Of a DNA stretch of 64,000 nucleotides, positions 24,246-35,904 are shown piece after piece (the stretch's first letter is position 1; every line of letters begins with the position of its first letter). The DNA comes from Saccopteryx bilineata. Its lineage: Eukaryota > Chordata > Mammalia > Chiroptera > Emballonuridae. Both the position numbers and the translations under genes were made by a program. The notes below the pieces were generated by a model, which searched no databases, had not been told where the DNA came from, and saw only the letters and a list, made by a program, of their open reading frames with translations. The stretch is taken from NCBI RefSeq assembly GCF_036850765.1, contig NC_089491.1:129076266-129140265 (forward strand). The letters run 5' to 3'.

Positions 24246-27200
24246 AATTCTTCTTTTAATTACCAGTCTCTAATGAGAAAATAGTAATTACTCAATTATT
24301 TAAAAGAGAATCATAGACAAAATGGACACTGGAAAACTGTTATGTACAATTACAATACTTCATCAGTCTGGGCTTTGTTTAGCTTGACCTAAGATCTCAA
24401 ACAGGAAATGACAGTGAAAAAATTCCTAGAGCACATACTATGTGCCTGGTACTCAGCTAGGAAGTTCACTTTTCATCTTATTGCATCATTACAACAATCC
24501 TGTGGGCATGGTGGCGGACTTTGAATCCTTCCTAATTATTCACTGTCCTTGCCAGTGTGATGATGCTATTTTTCTACCCCACACATAGAAAGATTGGGTA
24601 TCTGATTTCCTCTGGGCTATACCAAGGTTAGTGAAAGTGATGGAAGAAGTATTCATGAGGACCCTGAGAGCCATATACCGTGGTTCTTGAATCTCCCTTT
24701 TTTCTCTCCCATGAGACAAACACATGCCAGAGGGGCAGCTTTTTTCTATCAGAAGAAAGAAAACAGGAAGCAGAGCTGTAGCTGACCTGAACAGGAGCTA
24801 CAATCCAAGCAAAAAAAAATGAACCTTTGTTGTTGTGAATCATTCTGATTTGGGCAATATGTGTCATCATGGTATAATTTAAGAGAATGCAGGTAAGCAA
24901 TGCCGGTACTTATTTTGCTGTGTAGTGATTAAAGGATCAGCAGAATGAAGGAAAGTTGCCCATACAGGTAGTAACATGGGTAGCAAACAAAACAGCTTCA
25001 AGATACCTGACTCCGTGTCCCATATTCTTTCTTCTTCATAGTATTATAGGTAAAAAATGCAGGCCAACTCTTTATCCAGGAGATCCTAGCTCAACTATCT
25101 AACCAAAAATAATCTGATATCCAATTGCATCGTACAAATCTTCCTGGATAGGTTCTTACAACTGCTAGACTACCAATTTGAAAAACTCCTTTGTTCACTT
25201 TTCTTTGCTTTTCTATTCTCTGTAACTTATCATCTGCTTACATTTCTTCCAAGAATATATATATTCTTCAATATTTCCAGTATTCAAATCTCAACTTTAT
25301 AACTGGGTTATAAATCCCTACTTTGCTGCTATGTTGCCTTAAACATGTCATTTTATCTCTGTGAGCTTCCATTGTTGGTGTACTTAATTCAATAATAACT
25401 TTCACAGGCTTTCTGTGAAAATTAATAATCCATGAAAAATACAGATATAGCACATACCTAACAAATATTAAAATCCTGTTTTTAATATTCTGTCTTTTCT
25501 TCAGCTGAGGCAACATCTGTCTAGAGTCAATGGCAAAGGGTCATTGATAGCTGGATCATAAAATGCTCAAATGACATTCTTGAAACAAATTCAGTGAATA
25601 AAATAATTTGTTTGACCTTGATTTTCCTTAGTTTATACTGTTTAGCCTTCAGTTTCCTCCAAAAATACAATCTAGTTTTATTTTGCTTTATTTTTCTTAT
25701 GAACTCTCTAAATTGTTTTATAACAGTGGTACATATGGTAATATTTTGTTTGCTTCTGTTAAATCAAAAATACCAGATATTCAATATTATATTCATTGGG
25801 CATTATTATGTCTTTATTCCAACACATCATATAGCAAGAAGTAGAAAATACTATAAAATTCTTAGCTATAGCCTTCTTTTGATCTAATTATCAACCAGAA
25901 TTTGAGAGGTAATTTCTGTGTGTACTTCTCGCATTGTTAAAGTATAACATCAGGGCGACAGGTCTATCTTCCATTTAATGACAAATTGTTTATCTTTACA
26001 TTAAATTTTGGCATTGGTCATTATGTCTTGGGTCACTTAACAAAACTAATTTTATGGAAATCATAAAAAGAAAAGGTAGTAGTCTTTTCAAGTTCAAAAC
26101 AGAATTAAAATTAGAATTCCATCCATTAGTAGAACATTCTTGAATTTCAATTTTCTTTTCTGTTAGATGAGATTAACATATCTAAATTCATAATACACAA
26201 TGTGATTTTGAGTTTCAAAGAGGAGAGTGTGAGAAAAACATTACTGTAAATTACAGAATGGTACTAAATATTAGAAATTTTTTCTATTGTACCTAAGATA
26301 ATAAAAAACTCAGCATTTTCTTCCTAGGCTCTATGTCATTTTGGCAGTTCAGGAAACCTCAGTTTAATATTTTAAAAATATATGTGTAAACAATAATGAA
26401 AATCTACTTACACGTATTTATATATGCATAAATTATATGTATTTTAATTTGCAAGAAAGTGAATTTTTCTGCATTTAATTAAATCATGTTATTAATAGAT
26501 TGGCAGAAAAATTACTTAAATATTTTTATTCACATGGACAGATAAAAAGAGCTATTTATGAATTAAGGATATCTTAAAATATAATTGAGTAAGGCAATAG
26601 TATATTACAACTTTTAGTTATAAATCTACAAAAAAAAGCAGCTTGGTTGACATTTACCTGGTAGTTCAATTTTACCTTTTCTTTCTCAGATGTACATATT
26701 ATGTTCAATTTCCTTTTCTATCTGCTATCAAATTTAGTGTCCTGGTTATTTTAATTTCTGCAACTCATCAGTATGCATCAGGTATTATTAATGTTAGTTT
26801 TCTGATCAAATAAATGTGAAACAAGTTTAAAAACCAAAGGAGTTGATTTTGAAGTAATCTTAGAAGAAAACATGGTTTTCAAATTCTCCACAGCCTGCAC
26901 AATAAATTAGGCTGAGGACAGAGAGACTTTTTACAGAGAAACTCAACGGTGTATGTAGAAAACATATTTTTGCCTGTGTGCTCACGTTCCACCTCTTTAC
27001 ATATTACCAGATATAATCTCTGCATTACCTTTTCACATACCTGTAATAATGCATAATCACATCTCTTTAATGTCTGATTTTAAGTATAAACTCACCAGCA
27101 AAAAAAAAAAAAAATGTACTTTTGTTAGTATTTGTTAGCGTCTACCAGGTTGGAATTCACCCTTTAATTACCACAGAACCTTGCCTTTGTGGTTGTTCAA

Positions 27201-27902
27201 AATGAAAGCAGAGGAGTTCACAATCTTGGCTCACCATGCTATCTGTCCATGGCCTTTGAAAGATGGCATATTTTCAAATATCCCAGACTGGTTCAAAATG
27301 CTGTCATATGTCACATTGGATTACCTTAGCCGGCTTGTGTTATGTTACATCAAGGATGTGACTAACATCAACCACATGTAATGCAGCAGAGCAGTGCTTT
27401 CCGCCAGAGAAATTTCTAAATGGTACGGTTTTTAGAAACCAGGATTTAGAAATTTCTGGTCATTAAGGAAGAAAAAGAGATCTTTAAATTATTTTGGAAG
27501 AGATTTCTACTTTTTTCACTCTAACTTTCAAAGGAGTTGGCAGTTACAGGCATGTTACAGTTTGCCATACTGAATATTCCAAATCAAAGTTAAGCAGCAA
27601 AGCGCTCTGAAATTTATAATATCAAGAGCACATACTACAGTACAAATAATCAGGTGAAAGTTAGAGGCAAGTCCTTTAGAAAACACTCATCAGCTGATTA
27701 TTTGTAAATAAAGTAACTAATGAAGAGAAGCAGATGTTGTACCATTTAGCTGAAGTTCAGGCTCCATTAGTTTCATTTTGTAAAATAATTATATACGTAA
27801 TTGTATATCTGTCAGGAAATAAAAGAGATACCAACAAAATAATCAGAATAATAATAGAAATATTTCTAACATACAGAATCTAAATTTATGTAAGTCAATT
27901 AG
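24246..27902. other. AT-rich sequence with MIR remnants
   Basis: MIR-like remnants are at 24420-24520 (GAGCACATACTATGTGCCTGG) and 25275-25460 (AACTGGGTTATAAATCCC, CTCTGTGAGCTTCC). Otherwise no gene or recognised repeat. The frame at 25594-25887 is a low-complexity Leu/Ile/Phe translation. Confidence 0.4.
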
Positions 27903-28180
27903 CAAAGGTGGAATAAAGGCTGTTGAGGCCTTGGGTGCAGAAGAAAATATTGGGCCCCTTAAAAAAAAACAGAGACAGGGAAAATAAAAATACATGTTAA
28001 CCATATTTTTAAATTTTTAAATAAATAAAAATATTATGTATTATTAATGTTAAAATTGCACATATGAAACCAAACTTGGTGTCATTCGAAACAAAGTGTA
28101 AAGTTGGCGTTTTGTGGGACCCTTCAGAAGTCGAGGCCCAGGGTGCGCACCCAGTGTGCCCGCCGTTAAATCCACCTCTG
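27903..28180 (+). mobile_element. small non-autonomous hAT element with exact 8-bp target duplication
   Basis: The ends are CAAAGGTGGAATAAAGGC and, inverted, CAGAGGTGGATTTAACGGC. The flanks TCAATTAG (27895-27902) and TCAATTAG (28181-28188) are identical. At 278 bp it has no coding capacity. Confidence 0.88.
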
Positions 28181-28361
28181 TCAATTAGTAAAAATTGTAC
28201 ATTGGAAATACTGTTAATAATGTCATATCACTAATGTTACTTTATGGGGTTCAACAAAGTCCTAATATTCTATTAACCCTCAAAGATACTCAGACTCTCC
28301 ATGGTGTCATTAAAGTTCATTGTCAATAATAGGACCAAAAACTCAAGTAAGAAAGATTCTG

Positions 28362-28498
28362 GCCTGACCTGTGGTGGCGCAGAGGATAAAGCGTCGACCT
28401 GGAAACGCTGAGGTCGCTGGTTCAAAACCCTGGACTTGCCTGGTCAAGGCACATATGGGAGCTGATGCTTCCAGCTCCTCCCCCCTTCTCTCTCTCTG

Positions 28499-28531
<33 letters not shown>

Positions 28532-28583
28532 ATCTCTAAAAAATGAATAAATAAAATTTTTAAAAAAAGAAATTAAAAAAGAA
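28362..28583 (+). repeat. tRNA-derived SINE (GCCTGACC family)
   Basis: It starts GCCTGACCTGTGGTGGCGCA and has AAAGCGTCGACCTGGAAAC, GGTTCAAAACCC, TGGTCAAGGCACATATGGG, a (CT)n body and an AATAAATAAAA tail. The exact target duplication AAGAAAGATTCTG is at 28349-28361 and 28584-28596. A young-looking copy. Confidence 0.93.
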
Positions 28584-28596
28584 AAGAAAGATTCTG

Positions 28597-29034
28597 ATCT
28601 GATCTGTGTTCACCTTAGTACAGGAGGTACAATCCAATCCTGCTTTTACTGAAAATGGAGAAAGCAAGAACACTGTCTCTCTCTTAAGCATCTCCATGGA
28701 CATGAAGAATTAACTAGCTTTAAAAAGAGGATGTATCAATTTCAAATTAAAATTTATAAATATATCATACCTTTTTAAAAATTTTCTTATCTGTGGTATA
28801 AACCACTTTGAAACATTTAATCTTTCTGACTTCATTCCTTCATCTACCCTGGATTCTACTTGAATTAGTCTTACAACACCACATGCAAATATAATGTTTC
28901 TGTTCTTCTTATTTACTCTTATATCATGATAATTACTTCAATTAAAGGAAAATTGCCTAATCCATATATTTTGGACCCAAATTACTAGTCTCAGTAGGCT
29001 TGTATGGTTTTCTTATTACTCTATACTCTCTTCT
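28597..29034. other. unique sequence
   Basis: Nothing recognised. Confidence 0.4.
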
Positions 29035-29225
29035 GAGTTACTATCATGCCAGTCAGTGTTTCTGAATGGGGCAATTTTTTCATTCATGAGATATTTGCCA
29101 TGTCTAGAGATACTTTTGGTTGTCATAACTAGATGGCTCCTACCAGTATCTGGTGGGTAGAGGCTAAGATTCTCTAAACACCTCATAACACACAGCACAC
29201 ACAGAGCAACAAAGAATCATTGGCC
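29035..29225 (-). mobile_element. ancient hAT-Charlie-type non-autonomous element
   Basis: The internal text CCATGTCTAGAGATACTTTTGG, GTTGTCATAACTAGATGG and GGTGGGTAGAGGCTAAGATTC follows an old mammalian MER element in antisense. A plus-strand relative lies at 47362-47520. Confidence 0.6.
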
Positions 29226-29697
29226 TAAAGTGTATATGACTTTGCATTAATATTTCACTACAAGGAGCTTCTTTGATACTCTGATCAATACACTCAAATG
29301 TCTATATAACCTCTCCACTTGCATGTCCCAAAGTCACTCAAACTCAGATTCAGTCCTCAATCCCCGTCTAAGTGATTGGCATCACTACCCAACACAAGCC
29401 TTAGACACCCAGTCCAAAGTCACCACTCACTTCATCCTGCCTTATCCACATGCACAATCCATCTAAGTTCTACTATTTCTACAGCTAATTAATCTTAAAT
29501 GCATCAATTTTTCTCTACCGTACTGCCAAACAACCAGTGTGAGCTACCCACATTCCTCACCTAAACAACATACACAGCCTACAAACTGGACTCATGACAA
29601 CCACTCATAGATTTTACCAGTCCATTCACAAAAATGGATCTAGAGTGACTTTCTAAAAACTTGGATCTTATCTTGTATTCCTCCTTTCTAACGTCTG
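29226..29697. other. unique C/T-rich sequence
   Basis: Could include a diverged L2 fragment (CCAAAGTCACTCAAACTC); not assigned. Confidence 0.3.
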
Positions 29698-30036
29698 TGT
29701 AATGCCAGCAGCCGAGGCCAGGCAGGTTCACACTGGATTCTGGCAGATGGTAGAAAAACTGCAGAGCCGGAAAGGGTTGGGCCATTCCGTTTAATAAAGT
29801 CTCACAATGCAGAAAAGCACACAGGCAGAGGAAACTGCCTCTCAGGCAAACAAACAGCAAAATGACCCCTCACAGTAGTGGGCAGGCAACCCACCATTCC
29901 TAATCCCCCTGAGCACAAGCACCCATAACCTTATCTCGGCCATATACTCATGGCACTGCTACTTGCTCATGCACTAATCAGGCGAAGGACTTGCAGCCGG
30001 TAAACCAGCGAGCAAACCTAACACAGCTGCCCCACA
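29698..30036 (-). mobile_element. solo LTR of an endogenous retrovirus-like family (copy 1)
   Basis: Plus-strand text begins TGTAATGCCAGCAGCCGAGG and ends ACACAGCTGCCCCACA. It is the antisense form of the LTR at 32218-32914 (shared TTTAATAAAGTCTCACAATG, TGCACTAATCAGGCGAAGGAC, GCAGCCGGTAAACCAGCGAG). On the minus strand it has an ATTAAA-type polyadenylation signal. No matching 5-bp duplication is seen, and no viral coding sequence adjoins it. Confidence 0.72.
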
Positions 30037-30200
30037 ATATGCATGCTTAAAAACTCAGTATCCTGCCTCATATACTGAGAAAGGCTCTCCTGTTTGGGTC
30101 CCTGCTTGTCCCCTTCACCTTCTGCCCTGCCACACTACCCCTAGCGGTCTCAGCAGAGCAGCCTTCATTGTCTCTTCCTTCAAGATTCTTCTTTGTTTAT

Positions 30201-30552
30201 CAGTGGTAGTCAACCTGGTCCCTACCGCCCACTAGTGGGCATTCCAGCTTTCATGGTGGGTGGTAGCGGAGCAACCAAAGTATAAATAAAAAGATAGATT
30301 TAACTATAGTAAGTTGTTCTATAAAGATTTATTCTGCCAAACTTAGCGAAACTCCGACATATAGTACTTGGTAAGTAATTATTATTATATGCTTTAACTT
30401 GCTATAACTCTGCTTTATAAATTTTATAAAGTAAAGTTACTTCCCTACTTTATAAATCACCATTATTGTGGAACTGGTGGGCGGTTAGAAAATTTTACTG
30501 CTAACAGAGATACAAAAGTGGGTGGTAGGTATATAAAGGTTGACTACCCCTG
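30201..30552 (-). mobile_element. non-autonomous hAT element, about 350 bp
   Basis: The ends are CAGTGGTAGTCAACCTGG and, inverted, CAGGGGTAGTCAACCTTT. Subterminal CCGCCCACTAGTGGG and GTGGGCGGTTAGAAAATTTT are conserved hAT-like blocks. The flanks TTGTTTAT and GTTTAAAT are only loosely similar, so the target duplication has decayed. Strand is arbitrary. Confidence 0.82.
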
Positions 30553-31374
30553 GTTTAAATAATCTCCTGCTTTGAATTTACTTCCTTAATTTCACAACAC
30601 ATATTATCTTTCAATAGATTCTCTTAATCTTTAAGGTATTCTGGATTAATATTTTTAATAATTCTCTAACTTAGAAAGTTAGAATTTATCACCATCCTTT
30701 TAATCCAATGTCATCTTCATTCTTCAGTTCAGCTTTTTAGAATGTATTCTATGTGTTTTTCTAAATGAAGCATGAATATACATATTTTCCATGGCACTAC
30801 TTATATAAGTATGTCTTACTATTGCCTTATACATTAGTCCAGTCATAAAATTGTTAGCCACATTTTTTAATCTCATTTGTAATTATTTAGTACTACAGAG
30901 AGGTCTGAGAACAGATTTTTTTTTATAGATAACTTTTTTACTGTTTCTAGGAATTCTTTTAAGAATTATTAAATGTAATTACATGTAATTAAAAATATTT
31001 TTAATATATGTATAGAATGTCTTTTTTAATACTAAAAATGGCAACTATGATGTATGGTTATTAATTAAGCCCTTGGTATGAGTCAGAAGCCAAGCTTAGT
31101 GCTTTATATATAGTATTCAAACTTCACAATTACCATGTGTATTGATTACTATCGTTATCCCCATTTTACAAATGGAAAATCTAAAATTTAGAAAGATTAA
31201 ACAATTTTCCCAAGGTTGTACAAATCAGGCTTAGTTAAATCCATCTAACTAGTTCTTGCTAACAAAATGGTGGTAAAAGTTGTTTGGAGACAAAACCAAA
31301 AAGAGTATGTGTCCTTCACACTCTTTACTTCAACTTAACAATGAGATATTTATATCCACGGTGGCCATGGGTGC
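30553..31374. other. AT-rich sequence with a MIR remnant
   Basis: About 31055-31260 is MIR-like (GCTTAGTGCTTTATATATAG, ATTACTATCGTTATCCCC, TTTCCCAAGGTTGTACA). Confidence 0.5.
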
Positions 31375-31749
31375 TGTAATGCTGGTGGCTGAGGTGAGGC
31401 AGGTTCTCACTGAATTCGGGCAGACAGTAGAGAAACTATGGAGCTGAAAAGCATCAGGCCATACCCCTTTATTGGGGGCTCTCAAAGACAGGCGAGCAAG
31501 TAAACAACAAAAGGAAAAGAGCTAATAAACAAAGGAAAACCTGCTTTTCACAGTGAAGGGCAAGGGATCAGGAAAACTGCACGTCGTAGTGGCAGGAGAG
31601 CAATCTGGGAGAATCGCCCCAGGGAAAAGCACCAAGCACCCATAGCTTTATGTAGACTATAAGCACGTGGCACCACCACGCACCAATCAGGGAAAGTGCT
31701 TGCAGCCGGAAAACCAGTGAGCAAGCCTAACACAGCTGTTTTCCTCACT
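31375..31749 (-). mobile_element. solo LTR, same family (copy 2)
   Basis: It is the same antisense layout as copy 1: TGTAATGCTGGTGGCTGAGG, GCAGACAGTAGAGAAAC, CGCACCAATCAGG, GCAGCCGGAAAACCAGTGAG and CTAACACAGCTG. The flanks GGTGC at 31370-31374 and 31750-31754 form a 5-bp target duplication, which argues for an independent solo LTR. No coding remnant adjoins it. Confidence 0.72.
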
Positions 31750-31802
31750 GGTGCTGTTATCAGAGTTAGCAAAGCCTCTACCAACCTGGGACCCTGAATG
31801 TA

Positions 31803-31931
31803 TATACGTGGTGGGGCAAAAGTAGGTTTACAGTTATGAGTATGCAAAACAATTCACTCTTGTATTATTTATTAATTATTGCATTATTTTCCATACAAAT
31901 GACTGTAATCCTATTTTCACCTCAATCTATA
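31803..31931 (+). mobile_element. mariner-type MITE, about 129 bp
   Basis: The left end GTGGTGGGGCAAAAGTAGG, followed by TTTACAGT, is mirrored at the right by a diverged ACTGTAATCCTATTTTCACC. TA dinucleotides lie at both edges, as expected for Tc1/mariner insertion. Confidence 0.7.
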
Positions 31932-32217
31932 TCTGCTCTGAATGAGTTTTCTCATGATATAGTATATATTTATCAACACAATGTCTCTAACTATAAAGAT
32001 TACAAATGTAAAATACTTATATTATTAACAAGCATGTTCATAGCTAATTACCTTAAAGCCAAAATGTATTGAAGGATTTATTGGATCAAATATTTCTGTA
32101 TACAGTAAGTCCTTCACCACATTTAAAAGTGTACTATGTTTTATTAAAAACTGAAAAGCTTAAATTCTCTGACATCAATTTCAATTTTAGTGATCTACCT
32201 AAAACAAATAAGGTTAA
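31932..32217. other. unique AT-rich sequence
   Basis: Nothing recognised. Confidence 0.4.
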
Positions 32218-32914
32218 TGTGGGTTAGCTGTGTTAGACTTACTCACTGGTTTACAGACTGCGAGCCCTTTGCCTGATTAGTGTGTGAGCCAGGGGTCCCC
32301 AAACTATGGCCCATGGGCCACATGCGGCCCCCAAGGCCATTTATTCGGTCCCCGCCGCACTTCCGGAAGGGGCACCTCTTTCATTGGTGGTCAGTGAGAG
32401 GAGCACATTGACCATCTCATTAGCCAAAAGCAGGCCCATAGTTCCCATTGAAATACTGGTCAGTTTGTTGATTTAAATTTACTTGTTTTTTATTTTAAAT
32501 ATTGTATTTGTTCCCGTTTTGTTTTTTTACTTTAAAATAAGATATACGCAGTGTGCATAGGGATTTGTTCATAGTTTTTTTTATAGTCCGGCCCTCCAAT
32601 GGTCTGAGGGACAGTGAACTGGCCCCCTGTGTAAAAAGTTTGGGGACCCCTGGTGTGAGCACATGGCAGCACCACATGTGTATGGGCTACATAAGGCTAC
32701 CGGTGCTCCCGCTCAGGGGGATCGCAGATGCGTGGATTGCCTGCCCACCGCTGTGAGGGGCTATTTTGCTATTTGTTTGCCTGACAGGCAGTTTCCCCTG
32801 CCTGTTGCATGTCCACCATTGTGAGACTTTATTAAACGGAATGGCCCTAACGCTTCCCGGACTGTCTGCCCGAATCCAACGGGAACCTGCCTGGCTTCAG
32901 CCACCGGGATTACA
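32218..32914 (+). mobile_element. solo LTR, same family (copy 3), split by a hAT element
   Basis: It starts TGTGGGTTAGCTGTGTTAG and ends CAGCCACCGGGATTACA. The 5-bp target duplication GTTAA is at 32213-32217 and 32915-32919. After removing the hAT insertion and its duplicated 8 bp, the LTR is about 326 bp. It has an ATTAAA-type signal (GAGACTTTATTAAACGG) near 32825. There is no internal viral sequence, so it is a recombined solo LTR. Confidence 0.85.
32290..32652 (+). mobile_element. non-autonomous hAT element (363 bp) inserted in an LTR
   Basis: The ends are CAGGGGTCCCCAAACT and AGTTTGGGGACCCCTG, essentially perfect inverted repeats. The exact 8-bp target duplication GTGTGAGC is at 32282-32289 and 32653-32660. 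Internal subterminal blocks (GCACTTCCGGAAGGGGC, GTGGTCAGTGAGAGGAGCAC) match the deleted relative at 13356-13547. Confidence 0.95.
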
Positions 32915-32919
32915 GTTAA

Positions 32920-33167
32920 ACATATAAAAAATTATGTCCCCAAATATTTATGCTATAAGATTAGTTCATGTAAAAATTAAACTACATATCTAGAAAAAGT
33001 CATGCATTAGAAACATTGTTGCCCAATTTTGTGTAAATATTGGGCAATTTTATTTATTGTTTAAAATTATATTTAGTATAATACAAAGATAACAAATTAC
33101 AGGGACAGTGTAAGTAGTGTGTACAAAACTGAAGGTTTGGTAAAATTATGCTAGAACTATTACTTTA

Positions 33168-33221
<54 letters not shown>

Positions 33222-34087
33222 TATATCCAGGTATATATTTATATTTATATACAAACATATACTTTTGCAGGTTTTTTTTTATCTTCCTTCTGTCTACTAA
33301 AATATTTATAATTACGTTATTCTTTCAAAGCTTATGTGAAATAGTTACATAAAATCTATCACAGTATTTATTTTAAGGAGAGTATTGAGAATATATTTTT
33401 ATTATATCATAAAATGTCCTCATTAGTAGGACTCATGGAAAAAAAATTTCTAATTCTGGGCATAACTGAAACTACTCCTAGGCAAGAATTTAATTTTCAT
33501 TTTGGGCTATGATTCAAGTAATTGATGGGTTTCACTTTGGCAACTATGAAGCTAAGAGCCAAAATTTGGTCTTTCTTTTGGTATGTGTACAGTATTTCGT
33601 GGCATGTATTTTATGTTCTAACATCCACCTGGTACCTTCTCATTTTTAATCCTTATTTTACTCTCTCCAGTTTTCGTTGTTTATTTTCAAGTAATTTTAT
33701 GTAACTCTATTGTTGCACCTCAGTAGTACCTGAAGCCCATTATTATATGCCAGAACTGTGATAAGCAGTTAAAATATAAATTACTGAATCTTCTTAATTA
33801 CTTTAAGAAGTATATATGATTGTGGTAAGATCTACATTGTACAAATAAAAAAACTGAGACAGGAAGAAGTGAAGTCACTTGACCAAGTTCACACAGCTAA
33901 TAAGACTGCAGATCCAGGCAGCATAGATTCAGGTTTAAAGCTCTCAAATCCTATGCTTGTGTCTTAAATACATCACTTTAAATCATTTTTGGAGCAAGCT
34001 AAAATAAACGTTGTCAGTGAAATATATTTTTAAGTGGAGAATTTATCTTAGTAACTAGAAAATAGCCATATTTAAAATGAGAATTTG
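32920..34087. other. AT-rich sequence with microsatellite and MIR remnant
   Basis: About 33740-33960 is MIR-like (ACAAATAAAAAAACTGAGACAGG, CACTTGACCAAGTTCACACAG). Otherwise unique. Confidence 0.45.
33168..33221 (+). repeat. self-complementary (TG)n(TA)n(CA)n microsatellite
   Basis: About 20 bp TG, 18 bp TA and 16 bp CA in order, so the two outer runs are complementary around an AT centre. Confidence 0.95.
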
Positions 34088-35190
34088 CAGCAAAGAAACT
34101 ACCAACAAAATGAAAAGGCAACCGACTGAATGGTAGAAAATATTTGCAAGTCATATACCTGATCAGAGGTTAATATCCAAACCATATAATTTATACAATT
34201 CAATAGCAAAAAAAAAAAAAAATCTGATTAAAAAATTTGCAGAGAATCTGAATAGACATTTTTACAAAAACATACAGATGGTCAACATCACTACTTGCCA
34301 GAGAAATGCAAATACAAACCACAATGAGATAACACCTCACACCTGTTAGAATGGCTATTATCAAAAAGACAAAAAAAAACAAACAAACAAGTGTTGGTGA
34401 GGATGTGGAGAATAGGGAGCCCTTGTGCATTGTCACTAGGCATATATTTTAATTGTACAATCCTTATGGAAAACAGTAGGGAAGTACCTCAAAAAAATTT
34501 TAAGAGAACTATTTATTATATAATTCATCAATTTTACTTCTGGGTATTTACCCAAAGAAGACAAAAATGGTAAATAAAATATATATATGCATTTCATGTT
34601 CAATGAGACTTTTTTTTACCAAGCCATTAGCCAAGACATGAAAACAACATAAGTGTTCATTGATGGATGAAAGAATTAAAAAAAACGTGGTTTTTATATT
34701 AAATGGAATATTATTCAGGCAGTTAAAAAGCAGAAATCCTGCCATTTGCAACAAAATGGATGGACCTTCAGGGAATTATGCTAAGCAAAATAAGTGACAG
34801 ACAAATATTGAAAAACTCACTTCTATGTGAAATCTAAAAACAAGCAAACAAAAACAAGCTTAGGGATACAGAGAATAGATTGGTGGTTGTAGGGGAGAGG
34901 GAAATATGAGCAGAAGGGGTCAAAGGTACAAAATTTCAAGGTTAAGTAAGCCTCGGGGATGTAATACACAGCATGGTAACTATAGTTAGTCATACTGTAC
35001 TGCACAGTTAAAAGTTGCTAAGAAAGTGTATATTCAAAGTTCTCATCACAAGAAAATAAATTTGTAATTATGTAGTGATGCATATTAGACCTAATGTGAT
35101 GATCATTTCACATATATTCAACTATCACATCATTATGTCATACACCTGAAACTAATATGTTATGTATTAGCTACATCTCAATTTTTAAGG
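34088..35190 (+). repeat. old L1 3' fragment
   Basis: It follows the L1 ORF2 C-terminal/3' order on the plus strand: GAGAAATGCAAATACAAACC, GAGATAACACCTCACACC, TTCTGGGTATTTACCC, AAAACGTGG..., CTGCCATTTGCAACAAAATGG, ATGGACC..., AGGGAATTATGCTAAG and TACACCTGAAACTAATATG. Many stops and indels. Confidence 0.85.
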
Positions 35191-35904
35191 AAATAAAGAA
35201 TGAACTTGAATGTCTCACACATACCTGAAAAGTCCACAGGATAAATTCAAAGCTGTGACTGGATCCGACTAACGTCACTAAGGATCTGTGTCTCTAGGGG
35301 TCTGCTCTTTACTCTGCTGTTTTCCTCTTCAGGTAGGGTGCCCCCACTCATAGAGTGGCAACGACGGTTTACAGAAGCTCCAAGCTTCCTGGTCCTCAGT
35401 GCCCGCCAGTGCGCAGCATCTCAGCAAGAAAGAGCAGCCTTTTGCTGAACAGTGCAGGGCAAGGCACTGGGAAAAGCTGTCATTGGTCAATGTGGGGTCA
35501 TGTGCCAAGCGGCCCAATCATAATGAACAATTAGTGGCTGAATCAGTGTCTAAAACCCACCCTTTTCCTGAGGGGGAGAAGTGAGATTGGTCTGAACCAC
35601 AAGGACTAGAAATGGGAAAGGAGTGGGTTTTAGGGAAGGAAAAGAATACTGAAAAAGTTAAAAACCACGGATATACATAGTTAACACCCCAACTTTATAC
35701 ATCCTACTCCCATTTATATTTCTGGAAAAAAAGAATATTTTTGGTTAATCTAAGTGCCAATGATATATTTATTTTCTGTTTAGATTTACTTTTTTCTTTA
35801 ATACAAGCAGTAGAGAGATGAGAATACATCCAATTCTTAAGAACTTACCTTGTGAGAATCAAAACCAGTTTTATTTCCTCTTTAAATAGTGATTTGAATT
35901 ACTT
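35191..35904. other. possible ancient repeat, then unique DNA
   Basis: About 35230-35665 (AAAGCTGTGACTGGATCC, TCTAGGGGTCTGCTCTTTACTC, TGTCATTGGTCAATGTGGGGTC) resembles an ancient mammalian interspersed repeat that I cannot name. Frames at 35329-35517 and 35399-35584 are incidental. Confidence 0.35.

Noticed and set aside
29698..31749. A single provirus bounded by two minus-strand LTRs
   Set aside because: Only about 1.3 kb between them, no retroviral gene, and one LTR has its own target duplication.
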